From Eimeria necatrix (taxonomy: Eukaryota; Apicomplexa; Conoidasida; Eucoccidiorida; Eimeriidae), in the NCBI RefSeq assembly GCF_000499385.1, contig NW_013654191.1:62001-126000 (forward strand): a stretch of DNA of 64,000 bases, read 5' to 3'. The notes beneath the pieces are model-generated. The model made no database searches, had not been told where the DNA came from, and was given only the letters and a program-made list of their open reading frames with translations. The position numbers and the translations under genes are program-made. Positions within the stretch are counted from its first letter, which is position 1. Each line of letters opens with the position of its first letter. Shown here piece after piece: positions 44,508-56,098 of this stretch.

Positions 44508-47500
44508 CTACTCCGGCAAAGTTATGGGCTTCCCCTCCAATTCGTCGTTCCTGAACTTAGTTACGAACTCCAAAACGTTCTCTTTTGTGACTTCTCGATT
44601 GCCATGGGGGAAGGCGTACACCTTTTGGCTATAGATATCAAGGATCAGCTGCACACATGTCTCAAAACCGAACCACTAAGCCATCAACGCTAAGAGCTGG
44701 GCAACTTATCTTACAAACTAAAACTTGAATCCAAATCTTCACATACAGGGTCTTCAGTCTTACACTCTGAAGCCCTGAAGGCGGAGCAGTTCACAGAGTG
44801 GAGAATGCTGTTTGTGGGTTCCATGCGTAATGATACACCAAAGTTTGCGTCAACCACATCTTACCAGAGAAACTTTAGATTTTGCGTAGGAAGATGGCGA
44901 GAGGCCTTCTTTACAAATGTGACGTAGCGCCGAAGTCCTGGGAGAGGAGCCCTTGGCTGTGAGGAATTGAGGAACGGGGCCCACCGAAGTTCCTGTCTCC
45001 GTCGCTTTCAGAGACACCGCAACTTCTTCCAGCACCTGACGTCGCAACGACTTGCTTTAAAAGGGCACGCTTTGAGCCCTAGACGCAGTTGGGCTAATTA
45101 TGAACTAAGAACTAAACAGTCGGAAACGTCAAAACGGTTAACTAGAGCCCCGACCCCAGGACCTAAAGCGTACACTCCCAAATCCTACACCCTAGGTCAT
45201 CTACAGTAGATACTAAAGTCAAAAGTGTGAATTTCGAAGACTCTGATCCTAGACGCAAACCCTGAGGCTCTGTCCTGAAAGACTACTGCTACAACAGCAA
45301 TGATTACGACGAGGGTCAGATGCACGGAACCCTTAGCAGTTTGCCCTTTGTGCATGTGAGAGGTTGACAGTGCATGCTTTACTTTCAGCGTCTCGCGTTG
45401 AGTTTCTTCGTCAGCTAAGTCGAGGAAAGCAAGAACAACTGGTTCTTCCGCCACAATCTCTAGAGCCTCGTCTATATCCCTGACGGGTTTTTCCTTCCAG
45501 GGGAACTGTGCTCCCTCTCCGTCCCGCAAAATTGCAGAAACACCTCGACGCGTCAAAATTTCTCCCCTTGGCGACACCCAAATCAGTGTCGGCAAAGAAC
45601 GAACCCCCAAAGCATCCTGCACAAGATAACAGCAGCTTCCCATACTCCAAAAAGTAAAGCAATCAGTACTATTTGGCATACGGGATACAATAACCTGTAA
45701 CAAACAGTAAACATAAGAACAGCGAAGTACTATTTGCGTTCCATTATTTCATCCACACATACTCGTACACCTATAGAGATCCACGAAACTGCAATGTAGA
45801 TCTACATTTATCGAAGACGAATTAAAAGGCGGACTTGCGCTAGCGCTCTTGTGGCGGTTCGACTGAATGGCACGGCAAGCCAATCCATTTTACTGAAATA
45901 ATTTTTGAATGATTCTTCGTCTCTGTCATTCGAGACGAAAACCACCTCCACCGGTTCCCCTCTTTCTCTCAGCTTCTTCACGGTTTCTGACAACTTAGGT
46001 GTGAAATTCCGACACGGCCCACACCAAGAGGCGCTGAAGTATATGCCAACCGTCTTACCGGCTAAGGAGGACTAAACAGAAAAAAAACAAAAAGAGATCC
46101 TCAAAAGGAACTGGAGTCGGACGCACAGACAAATATGAAGGCATGAATTCACAAGAACAGGCGCAGTCAAAAGTTGACCTACAAACGCGCGATAATTTTT
46201 CGCAGGGCATCCAGATGGTTTGCTGTGTGTGCGTGTGTTTATTTGCGTGTGTGTGTGTCTGTCTCTGTCTCTCTCTGTATGTGTGTGTGTGCGTGCGTGT
46301 GTGTGTGTTTGTGTGTTTGTATGATTGCTGATTAGTGTATGTATCTGTTTCCCAGTGTGCGTGTCACACAGGGTCCACAGCTTCTCCTTTGTTGTCGATG
46401 AGTTTGTCCCCAAGAAGTTGCAGTGGGTCCTTCTTAGGCCAAGGAAAGCCCAAAGGGTCGGCGAGCATAGAAGAGTAAGCTTGAGGGTTAAGCACCCTCC
46501 CATTGTCCTCTAACAGCACAATATGGGGTAAAGAAGAAACCCTGAACCGCCTATACAAGGAACGTAGGCGGGCACGGCCCTCTGAGTCATCAAAGGGCAC
46601 TGCGTGCCTGCACGCACACCGTAGCACCAAGCTAGTCACAGCCACTGCAGCCTTGAGCGGAACTCCTCAGTCCTTGAACGTTTTGACCCTAAAGTGTAAA
46701 GTATCACAGCGAAGATAAGAACCACAACGACACAAGTGCTTTGATGAGCTAGGATTTAAAAATTGTGCTTATTACCAGGGCATTGTGTGGAACAGAGATG
46801 CTGCATCTGCAGTTGAGTCATCTGCCGACACAAAAACAACATTTAACTTCTTGCCCTTCTTCCTCGCGGCTTCAACTATGGACTTCAACCGGGGAGTAAA
46901 AGGGACATAACCCTTGGTCTGCAGGTGCAAAGATAAAACCTCCACGAAGCCATTAATCCATGGGTGCAACTGTCAGCCGTAAACTACAAACTCTTGACGA
47001 TTGGAAAAACGTGTAGCTTGCTGACAATGTGATTGCTACCTCGAGTATTTGTTCCACGCCTTTGCCAGTAAAGTAGAGAGCCGTGATACTTCCAGGTTCC
47101 CCAAGTGCATCGGCTGTCGCTGTCTCTTGAGGAGCGGCGGCTCCCGTCAGTTTTGAAATAAATCCCTGGGGCTTCTGCATTTCTTCAGTGTTGGTTAGCA
47201 ACACAGGGCCCAGAAGACGGCTGAAGGGAGTAGATGGGCCAGGAGCCCCCAAGCGTGCCCTCCTCTTCTTCCTCAAGTAATCCCGTGTCAGTCGCAGACC
47301 CACAGCACCTGTAAACCCAAAACCCTCAATACAACAAAGGCTTGAGATTTTCTCCCTTACGCGCGCCTCGAGAACATAACGAGTCAAAGCTTCGTCACTG
47401 TTCATAGCAATTTTGGCGGCGCGGTGATTGCTGTTGCAACCGTTAAACGTTAAAGCCGCTCCTCGTCTGATAGAGGCAGTGCATAAGTGTGCGATTTGCG

Positions 47501-47767
47501 TGTGGCTTGCTTCCAAAAGGGGCAAGAAGCCTACAGTGCAGACGTACCTACAGCAGCAACACCTCCGATACAAATAAGAGCCTTGGCTGCGCTACAAGAC
47601 ACCAGTGGCAAATAATCACTTCGAAGCCCCACCACTTCTGCATCTTCTTTATCGTCACTCAACTCGTTGCTGGGCACGCGAGAAGCAAATGCAACGGGTC
47701 CCGGTGAAGGACCCCTCCTAAACCGCCAAAGCACGAGTAAACAAAGGAGGCGCAAATCCACCACCAT
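44508..47767 (-). CDS. Nucleoredoxin-like protein with three thioredoxin-fold domains
   Basis: This is a thiol-disulphide oxidoreductase of the nucleoredoxin/tryparedoxin type. Eight minus-strand exons join in phase: 47548–47767, 47058–47308, 46776–46918, 46370–46607, 45835–46071, 45383–45616, 44865–45035 and 44508–44648, giving 544 residues. It starts [16 protein letters not shown], a hydrophobic signal or anchor, and has a second hydrophobic stretch [16 protein letters not shown] near residue 65–80. Domain 1 aligns to [19 protein letters not shown], where the usual WCxxC is replaced by GTKGY, so it has no redox cysteines. Domain 2 has [19 protein letters not shown] with an intact CGPC and the cis-Pro segment [15 protein letters not shown]. 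Domain 3 is Cys-poor: a [20 protein letters not shown] segment, [14 protein letters not shown] and a final helix [13 protein letters not shown]. The intron between domains 1 and 2 carries a GT microsatellite. A membrane or organelle location is inferred from the N-terminus. Confidence 0.9.
46204..46325. repeat. TG/GT microsatellite in nucleoredoxin intron
   Basis: About 120 bp of imperfect TG repeats, interrupted by TC and TGCG, in the intron 46072–46369. Its translations on either strand (Val/Cys or His/Thr) are not coding. Confidence 0.9.
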
Positions 47768-48341
47768 AGTAAACGCAGACCCTGAAATTGCAGCACTTGG
47801 TATGTCGGCAGTCTGTACAGAAATGGGTAAAGACTTGCCAGCTTCTTTTGCGAGCTCTGATCGGATGTGAAGAATTTTCAGAGAGAGAAGCCGCAGGAGC
47901 AGGTGCTGGCGGCGTGTTCGCTACGATCGTCGCCAAAAGGCCGTCAAACGGAGCCCTCCCCAAGAGCTCCCCATTTCCTCTCCACGCAGAAGAGAAGAGA
48001 CCATCCGGAGTGAGACAGTCTGCTCCATTCTGCAGACTAGAATTAAGCTGCAGAAGCAGACACCGCAAAAGAGTGAGCAACGTTTGAATGTGCACCGAGC
48101 GTTTGCATGTATGCACTTGGACTCGCACGCCTAGGCATGTTAAGAGGAAACAACTCAGGAACCACGGAATCGAGCGGTCAACCAAAGTATCCAAACCAAA
48201 ACACGGAGTCTCACGAGATGCAGTGGCTGGAAGGTGCGCAATTTGCTGATGGCTTGTTCCTACCGCCGATACAAAGGGCAAAATGCTCAAACACAGCAAC
48301 AGCAGCCTCCTCAGAAACACTGACGACAAGCCCATTGTCAT
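47768..48341 (-). other. Upstream open frame with signal peptide; possible alternative 5' exon of the nucleoredoxin gene
   Basis: An ATG at 48341 opens a frame starting MTMGLSSVFLRRLLLLCLSI, a convincing signal peptide. A plausible GTAGGA donor follows directly after FVSA. It overlaps the nucleoredoxin first exon in another frame further down. It could be a 5' exon that gives the nucleoredoxin a signal peptide, or an unrelated short protein. I found no acceptor that keeps phase into the nucleoredoxin frame, so this stays open. Confidence 0.3.
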
Positions 48342-50438
48342 GTGTCTTTCCTTCTCTATAATTTGGCTGCTTTTAATACTTCGACTCGGAGGCGGGGTAC
48401 GGAAACAGCCATGGGCTGATGGGAAGGCTTGAAGTGAGAAAAAACAAAACCTCTCGAGAGTTTCAGTCCGGCGTAGTTCTCGTTAAGGGCTCAGCATCAT
48501 TAATTCTTGAATAATACCTATATAAACTAACAAAAGGAAAAATGTCTCCCTAGAGGAAAAAGAAGGAGCACAGTGCACAGTCGATAAACGGTAGGACCTC
48601 CTTCAAGTGGGGGCGAGTCGGCGGCGGGGGGTACACGAAAAAGTGGAGAAGACAAAGTTGTAAACGTCAAAGAAGTAAGGGCCAAATAAAAATAGAGAGA
48701 TATTTTCTGGAATAAAAAGCCCAAATCTTCGCGTTTCCATTGAAGAGCCAAAAGGAAAGAAAGGGATGGAGGGCTGCATGCGGCCAATCGAAGCAGCGCC
48801 GACAGTGATGATTGTACCCCACAAGTTATGAATATATGCTCTTCTCTCACGATACTCTCAGCGAATAGCTATTTCTTTTGTTTATTCTGGCTACGTAGGG
48901 GCAAGTACCAGCGGGAAAGGCGATGTTGGCCCCTTCTATCTTCGGAGTTTCCCATTGGAGCACCCTAAAAGCGCTCTTGGGGACTCCAGCGTAGGCACAG
49001 TGCGGAAAAGTTGCAGAATCACGTGGTTTTCCAGCCCCTTCTTCCCGGTATTTGACCACAGTTATACCCCGCACAGCAACTAGTCGGCTGGGAAGTCACG
49101 AAGCCCATAGCGGCGCAGCTGCCTCACAACCCACTGGAGGCTGCGCAGCGTCATGTGACAAAACATATACTTTTGGCCATATTCTGCCGAATTTGGGCAA
49201 ATTCACTGTTGCGTAACGGGCTAGTGCCCTACTGCTCACAGGGCCAGAGGCTCATTGGCGGCCTAGGAGTATAAACAAACAGTGACTGACTATTAAAACA
49301 TGTAGCGTGACTGGATAGCATCGGGGTCGCACTGGACTGTCTAGAAGAGCTTTCAACAGGTGTTTAAGTCCATGAAGTGCTAGGGTCCTGTAACATCAAG
49401 TCAAGGCGCTGTGTGGGCTTACGCTGCGTGCGCCTCACCAGTGAATAAACCTGGGTGCGTACGCCGCACCAGTGAATGGACCCTCGACGGGGCTCACAGT
49501 AAATCCGTTGTGCAAATGATGCTGACGAAGATATGCCTCACTTCACTAATCGGTGTCTCGGTGACGCCCCATCCTCACGCTGTCCCCTTTGCAAATCCGC
49601 TGCCAGGTGCCGGATGGGTATTTCCCCGGCAGTACTCGGCCCTTGTCAAACTAAGCATATCCTAGTTTCTATCAGTTGCGCTCATACTTTATCAAGTGGT
49701 GGGTATGACTCTGTGGAACCCTACCTAGACAATGGCGACAACCATTCTCCACATCAAGTTCGTCCTTGCCTAAAGACGAACATGCAACTGGAAAGGCACC
49801 ACCAAAGTTACGTCTTCTTGATGAATAAGAAACTTATTCACTTCCCTCCGAAAGACGGGCTATGCGTTTCTCCTGCTGTATTAGCCACTGGATCTCGGGG
49901 GAAGTTGGCGTACGCGTATATAATTTTCTTCCTCTGTCGATAGATACGACGAAATGGTCTTAAGAAATAGACAGCTCTGCGGACCACACTCCGGGAATGC
50001 AAGAGCAGCCGTGCAGCTAAAGTGCGAAGTCTTCTAAAACTTCACTCGGGAGTCTTGAATAACCTCTAAACAGCATAAAACGAAGGGTACTGCTGCCTCC
50101 GCCCGTCATAGCTACGACGATTGCGAGACGAAAAAGAATTGAAGGGAGACAGCGTTTACGTGGAATGAAGAATAGAGAAACAATGAAAAACAACGAAGAC
50201 TCAAGCGAGCTGCACCCTGGTCACCCGTCTACAGACAGAACATGGCCCTCCCTCTAAAATACGAGCAAGTACGAACAAGTAACAGCGACGGCAATATCAC
50301 GAGGCACGCTAGCACATGCATTTACATGGCACACTGACGCGCACAGGCACACTGCGAAGTGTGCAAAACCTGAGTATGAAGATGCATATGGAAGGGGAAA
50401 TGTGTAGAGATACAGGCGGCACTTGCACGCCCCTCTAC
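48342..50438. other. Spacer without recognised gene
   Basis: Two frames stand out by composition. One is 48847–49074 (-), containing PKSAFRVLQWETPKIEGAN. The other is 49533–49943 (+), 136 codons beginning MPHFTNRCLGDAPSSRCPLC. I recognise neither and no splice partners are evident. The rest shows mixed composition and short frames only. Confidence 0.4.
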
Positions 50439-53034
50439 CTAAGCAGGTAAGGTCTCGGTCCGCATCATTCTCATCTCCACGACCAGTGCGGCACCAGAAA
50501 GAAACGGCGCAGCAATATTAGCATTCAACGCGTCTCTATCACGTGCACCCCTTCTCCAAAGAAACGACAGCCAGTGGGAATATCCCGACCCTGCTTCATT
50601 TGAGAGTCCCCTCTCTGTCACCTCGGTTGCCGATAAGCCTCCCACGGCGTCACCCAGGGGGACTCCTGGAGTCCCACTGGAGCTGCTACTCGTAGAATGA
50701 TTCTCTTCACCAGAGGATGCCGAACTGCCTCCAGGAGGATTGGCCGGATCAGCAGGTGGCGGCGGCGAGTCGTTGGAGAAGGCTTGCGGTGATGGTGGTA
50801 AGGCAGATAGGGCCTCTCTGTATACACCAAAATGTGCTAGTAGCACGTTTTAAACAAGAAAATGCCACTACGCATGATGAAACGTTGTACAGCATCGAGA
50901 CAACTGTGTGCGATGGAGGGAAGAAGTGCTGTTGATACATGCAACAAACACTCTCAAATCTTCCCGGTTAGGCGCTGCAGCCCGCTGCAGCCCGTTTGAG
51001 ACAACAAAAACCTTCTCAAGAGACCTGCTTGCTAGCTTAGTACTACCCTGTCGTCAGCTAATAAAACAGAAACCGAATGCTCACAAAACAACTCTCGACA
51101 GGCCTAACCCCGCAACGCCCGTTGTATTACATGTGCGTTCAGCATTGCAAAGAAGCAAGGAAAAAGGCGCTATTCTCACTCGTCCTCCGTGGAGGCTTGC
51201 AACAGTCACACACTACAGTAGTCTCATCGAGAAGCAGAACTAGCGGAAACATAACAAAAAAGAAGGACGTGATGCGACAAGTGGCACGTGCACGGGCGCA
51301 ATAAGGCAAGGCGAAGCCACGGCCGAAACAGTGAAGATAGCTACCTAAAGTTGTGTCTTGTGTCGCACCGTCTTTGTCTGATAGCGAGGAAGATGAGCTG
51401 GAAGAGGATGAAGTGGTAGTAAAGGAAAAGGGAGAGCAGAAAGACAGTCACCCCCTTCAGTTCCGCAAAGGCTACCAAGAGGAAGCCCACCAAAAAGAAG
51501 GAAACGAATACAACAGCATTGAAGCAAGCGCAGCTGCGAAACATACAACACACCGCCGAAAAACAAGCATACACGCCACAAAGTCCTCTTCTGCATTCAA
51601 GACGAGTTTTTGGTTGTATGCAGAGCTCTTAACAGCTCTGCATACAAACCAAAAGCTCATACGGAACGCAGGCCTTGGTTGCGCTCGAAAATGGAGAACC
51701 AACGGGAATACAGTTGCTTGAAAGTGGCTCGTTTCCCAAATTTGTACTCCACATTTGTTATGCGGTCATCCCTCCTGAGCAATGAACTGGTTCTATGTAA
51801 AAGAGAAAATAGCTGTTCACGCGCTTTTGAAGTGTGGGGGTCATACAAGCCTGAGCAGAATGGGTGAGATGGCGGGCCGTCATCGTCCATCAGAAGCCTT
51901 GCTAATGAAGCGAGGAGCTGCTCCTGCAAGTCGGTGGCCCCTTCGCCAACGGGTTGTGGAGGTCCCTGAGGGCAAACATCCGGTGGGAGTGCACCCCTGC
52001 CTGCGGAAAAACAAGCATACACTGTGTGCAAAACGTTTGCTCAATACAACGAAACCTACTGCTACAATATATTATATTATTGCATTATTATAAAAAGACG
52101 GCAAGCATCTGTCCTAACATCAATTACACTGAGTACAGGCCAACCTGTCCTGCAGATGGAACAGCGAGAAGTGTCAGGAGCTCTGTGCCCCAAAAGACGA
52201 GCTCTGAACGCAGCCAGACGTTGCCTCCTCCTATAAGCAGTCCTAATTACAACAAGCACATAACTTCACATCAAGGAAGAGACTGAACTCCAAATGCGCC
52301 AACAACCCAGCTAGCTGTCCAACTTGTTAGTTAATTCACTAATTCGTTAATTGACTAGTTATATGGCCTCAGTCAGATGGTACGCTACTCATGTTAGTAG
52401 CCAGGTAGCTACTTAGGTGGCTAGCTAGTTCCAAGTTCAGTCAGTTAGCCCGTTAGCTCTCTTAACAACGAACTCGACTGTACCGTTCCTAGATATCTAG
52501 TCGCACGGCCACTTGACTACTTAGTTAGCTACATTACCAGCTACCTAAGTGTCTTCACAAACAGGAAGCATTCAGCGGCGTAAATCTCGCCTGTCAAGCT
52601 GACACGGTTGCTTGACTGTCACTGCACGGACGGGGAGAGCCTCACCAACATTTTTCATGCACGACAGCGTAGCACTGCGAACAGCAAGGGTGCAGTAATT
52701 TGGGAGGAGCTCCTCTCCTGCCTTTTCGCGGTCCTTCAAGACAAATGAAGCAGCTGCGGATGTGCCCTCCAGCATCAGCCAACAAGGGAGACTCAAGCGG
52801 GTACCCCGTTGCAGCTGTTCCACCGGAGCTTGCAGAAGCAGAGCGTTGAAGGGCTGCCTGCGGACCTCCCTCTCCAGTATCGCTCGCCTCTGGCTCTGTG
52901 GGAGCAGATGAGTGCCTGCTGGACAAGGCAGACGAGGTCTGGACAACTGCAGATGTGATGTGAGGAGCCTCAACCTCCCGCAGAGGACCTCCCAAGAGAG
53001 GCGCCCCTCGCTGACTGTCTTCCGTATGCTCCAT
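50439..53034 (-). CDS. Putative membrane E3 ubiquitin ligase with RING-variant-like zinc finger
   Basis: Exons on the minus strand: 52646–53034 (ATG), 52145–52230, 51663–52000, 51345–51533 and 50439–50817 (TAG). The first ends SCFICLEGPRKGRRG … HPCCSQCYAVVHEKCW. The second, joined in phase, gives a basic helix and SRCSICRTG. Together these form a Cys/His zinc finger of the C-x2-C … H-x2-C … C-x2-C kind, resembling RINGv/MARCH ligases, although the middle spacing (C-x2-C-x4-H) differs from the usual C-x-C-x7-H. The fourth exon carries a hydrophobic stretch (VVFVSFFLVGFLLVAFAELK … LFLYYHFILFQLIFLAI) that looks like two membrane helices, as in MARCH proteins. The last is Ser/Pro-rich. The 51663–52000 to 51345–51533 junction does not keep phase, so a small exon or a different border is missing there. 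Function as an E3 is inferred from the zinc finger. Confidence 0.72.
51607..51654. repeat. Hairpin with about 20-bp stem in intron of the RING-type gene
   Basis: GGTTGTATGCAGAGCT (51612–51627) pairs with AGCTCTGCATACAAACC (51634–51650), the second arm having one extra A. T and A runs extend the stem outwards to 51607 and 51654. The loop is CTTAAC. It lies just downstream (minus sense) of a splice donor at 51662. Confidence 0.85.
52310..52560. repeat. TAG/CTA-rich degenerate simple sequence in intron
   Basis: About 250 bp packed with gttag, ctag, tagct and ttagtt words on both strands (the motif is partly self-complementary). It lies in the first intron of the RING-type gene. There is no regular period. 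It is stop-rich in all frames, and unlike the surrounding CAG-rich DNA. Confidence 0.65.
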
Positions 53035-53358
53035 CGCTGCGACAGGAACAAAGGGGAAGGACCTCCTGCTGGGACCTCATTCGTAGTGGCAGGAGCAGCA
53101 AGAGGCGTTCATGGACAGCAGTTACATCTGCCGTTCCCTTCAGCCGCAGCTGGCTGTCGATCTCGTGAGTAATAATAAATTAGGCGTAGAATGTGAATGA
53201 TGACAACAATATTGCAATAATAGCTCAAGAAATAAAACTAGCTGAACAATGAAGACCCAATAGCTCTTTGAGGGCTTCAGGCAGCCCGTAGTCACTGGTT
53301 ACTGGAGAGTATGCATGCTCAGCGCAGCATCACATTTAATTAACGACTTGCAAAATGG
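53035..53358. promoter_or_regulatory. Divergent gap between the RING-type gene (-) and the unrecognised gene (+)
   Basis: About 320 bp separates two divergent starts at 53034 and 53359. AT-rich sequence (53165–53235) is present, but I recognise no specific element. If the plus-strand start lies further downstream, at 53580, the gap is larger. Confidence 0.4.
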
Positions 53359-54751
53359 ATGTATTTCCGTTTAACCCATGAGCGCTTTGCTTTTTTTTGC
53401 TTTTGCATGTTCAAAAAGTTAGCAAATGAAGAGTGTGCTTGTTGGAGATGTCTTCAGTCTCACGAGCTCTTCATTCGGCTGTGGCGTGACCTTGAGCTCG
53501 CTTGCTTTCTACGTGTTGCGGGTGGCACACTAGATAAACCACGTTGGAAGTACCCGACGAGTCACTTGGCCTTTCGACCGATGACAGCGAAAACAGGGAA
53601 GCGAATCTCAGCAAGCCGGCAGCTGGAGTATATGCGCCTCCCGGAAGATCCTTTCGGTGCCTCCGCAGCAGCTTCTCAACAGCAAAAACGGGAATTCAGC
53701 CTGCAGGATCAGCTTCCTCTTGAAGAAAACGAGGAGAAGGGACTAGCAGATAGTCACGTGACCCTCAGTGACACAATTTCACCCACTAGGGAAGGTGGGC
53801 TGAGGGAGCCGCAAGCCTTCTACATACGGAAAAAGAGGTGGGGGATATTGCCATTACTGTCTGGTCCTCAGGCTCCAACGTTCCGCGCTAGCGTTTCTCA
53901 GTACTGTGTACGGCATCCGCCTGTCCGCTTCCCCCTCTCGGTGTTCATTTTCGTGTAGTAGTGCCGCTTCGCATGTCTTTTCTGACCTTTCTACTATCCT
54001 TCGCACTGGTCTTGTAGCCCAGTTAATGTAAAAACAGTATGTGAATAAGTGCATGCGCCCTGGAAACTAGCACGCCTAGCCATAACACTGCAAGCGCTCC
54101 ACATTGTATGCTCCCTTATGCCGAGCACTTCGAACGGTGCATGCATTATTAGTCTTTGTCTGACGTATGCTTTCTGGGTGGACCACTCAATGTTGTTTGT
54201 TTTTTAAATCATGCAGACGGCGCCAGCGGCTGGACCCATGTGCCGCTATTTTAGCTCGACACCTCTACGCCGAAGACTTACCGGGCATGGTAGTCTTTCC
54301 GTCAGAGCCCCAGAGAGTAATCTCAAACGCCACAGACGTATTCCTCTCGCCACGCAAGAGTCTAACGCAGCAGGCGCCGAAAGTTGAATCCAAAAGCTTC
54401 GCACAAGATACCACTTATACCACCTCTACGTACGAGCAGGCAGCCGACATTGATTCAGTGGGTGTGCAGTGCAGCGCATTCGTCATTGGCACTGAGGGGC
54501 TAGTTTTAGAGCCATCACAGGGGCCCACAGCTGCTCCTTTAAAGCGGCTGAAGCTGCTGGAGGAAACGTCGAAGGCATTTCCACCGGAGAGTCAAGGGGG
54601 GCCCTCAAACCTGACGGACGAAGACGTGCTGCGTCTCAGAAAGGAAGACACAGGTTCCTTCGAGGAGGCGAAGAAAGATAAGGAGCAAACGGGCCACCTG
54701 CTGAAGTCGGAGGCGAGTAAAGAGCGAGTCACAAGAGTGAGGAGCTCCTAG
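53359..54751 (+). CDS. Unrecognised two-exon gene
   Basis: Function unknown. Exon 1 (from 53359, or from a later ATG at 53580) ends at 53837 before a GTGGGG donor. Exon 2 runs 54217–54751 (TAG). The join keeps phase and reads FYIRKKR then RRQRLDPCAAILARHLYAED, a continuous basic stretch, which supports the model. The product is about 338 residues from the first ATG. The N-terminal third contains Cys and Trp (ACWRCLQSHELFIRLW). The middle is acidic and polar. The C-terminal half is disordered with many Glu and Lys and ends EASKERVTRVRSS. There are no membrane segments. No family could be named. An upstream exon is possible because the region before 53500 is T-rich. Confidence 0.5.
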
Positions 54752-56098
54752 TTTCGGTATCTGACGACGCTGAGCCCCCTCGCGTCTGCTACCGGCCTTT
54801 CTTTTTCCGCCCTCCGGGAGGACTTCGCCAGGACCGCCTCATGCATTTTCAGCCGTATAATTGACTTCAGTGCACTTTAATCTCTGCGCACTGGGGCTGC
54901 ACAGGTGTGCGTGTGGGGGGCAGTGGTTGTATAGTGCACTTCCTAGCATTAGCGCGTACAGTTCCTGCTAGCTCGGTGGCTCGCATAAGATCACTTGTTC
55001 TATTGGCAGGATGCACGCAATATTATAAGCATTTGCATGTTTTTATAAATTGAGCTCCTGGTCAGCACCCTCAGTAGCAGCACCTGCACTGCAGGGCACG
55101 GTTCTTCCCAGGCGCCAGTGTTCTCCCTAGAAGCCGGCGGTTTAGGAAGAAATTTGCTGTTTGTAGGGCTCTCCAAGAAGCCTCTAGGACCCCTAGCGAT
55201 GATCCCTCACCGCATATGTTATAACTTGTGCTCTTCAGGGAGGACATTTGCCTCCAGCCTCTGTGGGCTCCTCCTCCTGCTAGGAGAGAAGATACAGGAT
55301 AGCTCCCTGTGCACAAGTTAAGGGCTCTTCGAGCACCAACTTGGCCCTCAGTTTGCAAACCTAGATGCCATCCTGTTCCTGCCGGGGGCCTACAGGGCGG
55401 CCGCTCGGCAGCAGAGAGGGTGTGTTGTCCTGTCGCGGGACGAAGGGGGATATGACCTGCGTCTAGAGAGGTGGCAGATCTTTCTTTCGACATGTTCAGT
55501 CGTCTAGTCTTAGTATCCTGTTTGGTTGTGATGCGTAGGGAGAAAGTGCAGAGGCCTTTATCTGTAGGCTCTTTGCTCCAAGGCCGATCGCGGCCCGACG
55601 GGGCAAACATTTGAACCTTACGTTCCCGTGTGTGCCAAAGAGGTACCCGGAGGGTTTCCTGTGGGGTGCACGCGACCTCTTTGCTGGGTTCTCTCCCAAA
55701 TACAGTCCAGCAGCTGCTAACATGAGGGCCGAGAAAAGATGCAATGTCGGCATTTTCTGCAGCATAGCGGCCCTCCATTTGTTGGTGCTTCTTGTTGAGC
55801 ATGTGCAAAGCCAAGAGGACGGTGTCTGCGCATTCCGGCAACATCGTAGTCCGATTCCGCAAATGCGTAACGCATTTACCACAAGGACCTCATATCGACA
55901 GAGCTGAAGTTAAGGCTTGCTAGCAGCAGTCACAGTAATATTTCTATTGCTGCTTGTGCCACTAAATACTCGGCGTGCTCGTATTGCCACCTGCCGAACT
56001 TCGGCATTCAGCAACCCGTCTAAACGGGCGACAACAGCAATATCTGTTGCTTGGTGATGTCCTGAGCTGTTGGTGACACGGTAGCCGTAGTCTCCTAC
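54752..56098. other. Convergent 3' spacer, possibly containing the last exon(s) of the XRN gene
   Basis: It contains a 263-codon minus-strand open frame (55071–55862, listed separately) and no recognised family. The XRN gene has a strong donor at 56098 (minus sense GTAGGA), so coding sequence may continue into this stretch. Confidence 0.45.
55071..55862 (-). CDS. Open frame of 263 codons, uncertain
   Basis: This is long for chance, but its composition changes along its length and it has no recognisable domain. It begins inside sequence that is also open in another minus frame (55496–55882) and on the plus strand (55611–55907), which argues for low stop density rather than coding. It could be a terminal exon of the XRN gene or a chance frame. 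I could not find an acceptor that keeps phase with the XRN donor at 56098. Confidence 0.2.
   Translation of the reverse strand: MRNRTTMLPECADTVLLALHMLNKKHQQMEGRYAAENADIASFLGPHVSSCWTVFGREPSKEVACTPQETLRVPLWHTRERKVQMFAPSGRDRPWSKEPTDKGLCTFSLRITTKQDTKTRRLNMSKERSATSLDAGHIPLRPATGQHTLSAAERPPCRPPAGTGWHLGLQTEGQVGARRALNLCTGSYPVSSLLAGGGAHRGWRQMSSLKSTSYNICGEGSSLGVLEASWRALQTANFFLNRRLLGRTLAPGKNRALQCRCCY

Noticed and set aside
46072..46503. Minus-strand His/Thr repeat frame
   Set aside because: Reading of a TG microsatellite inside an intron.
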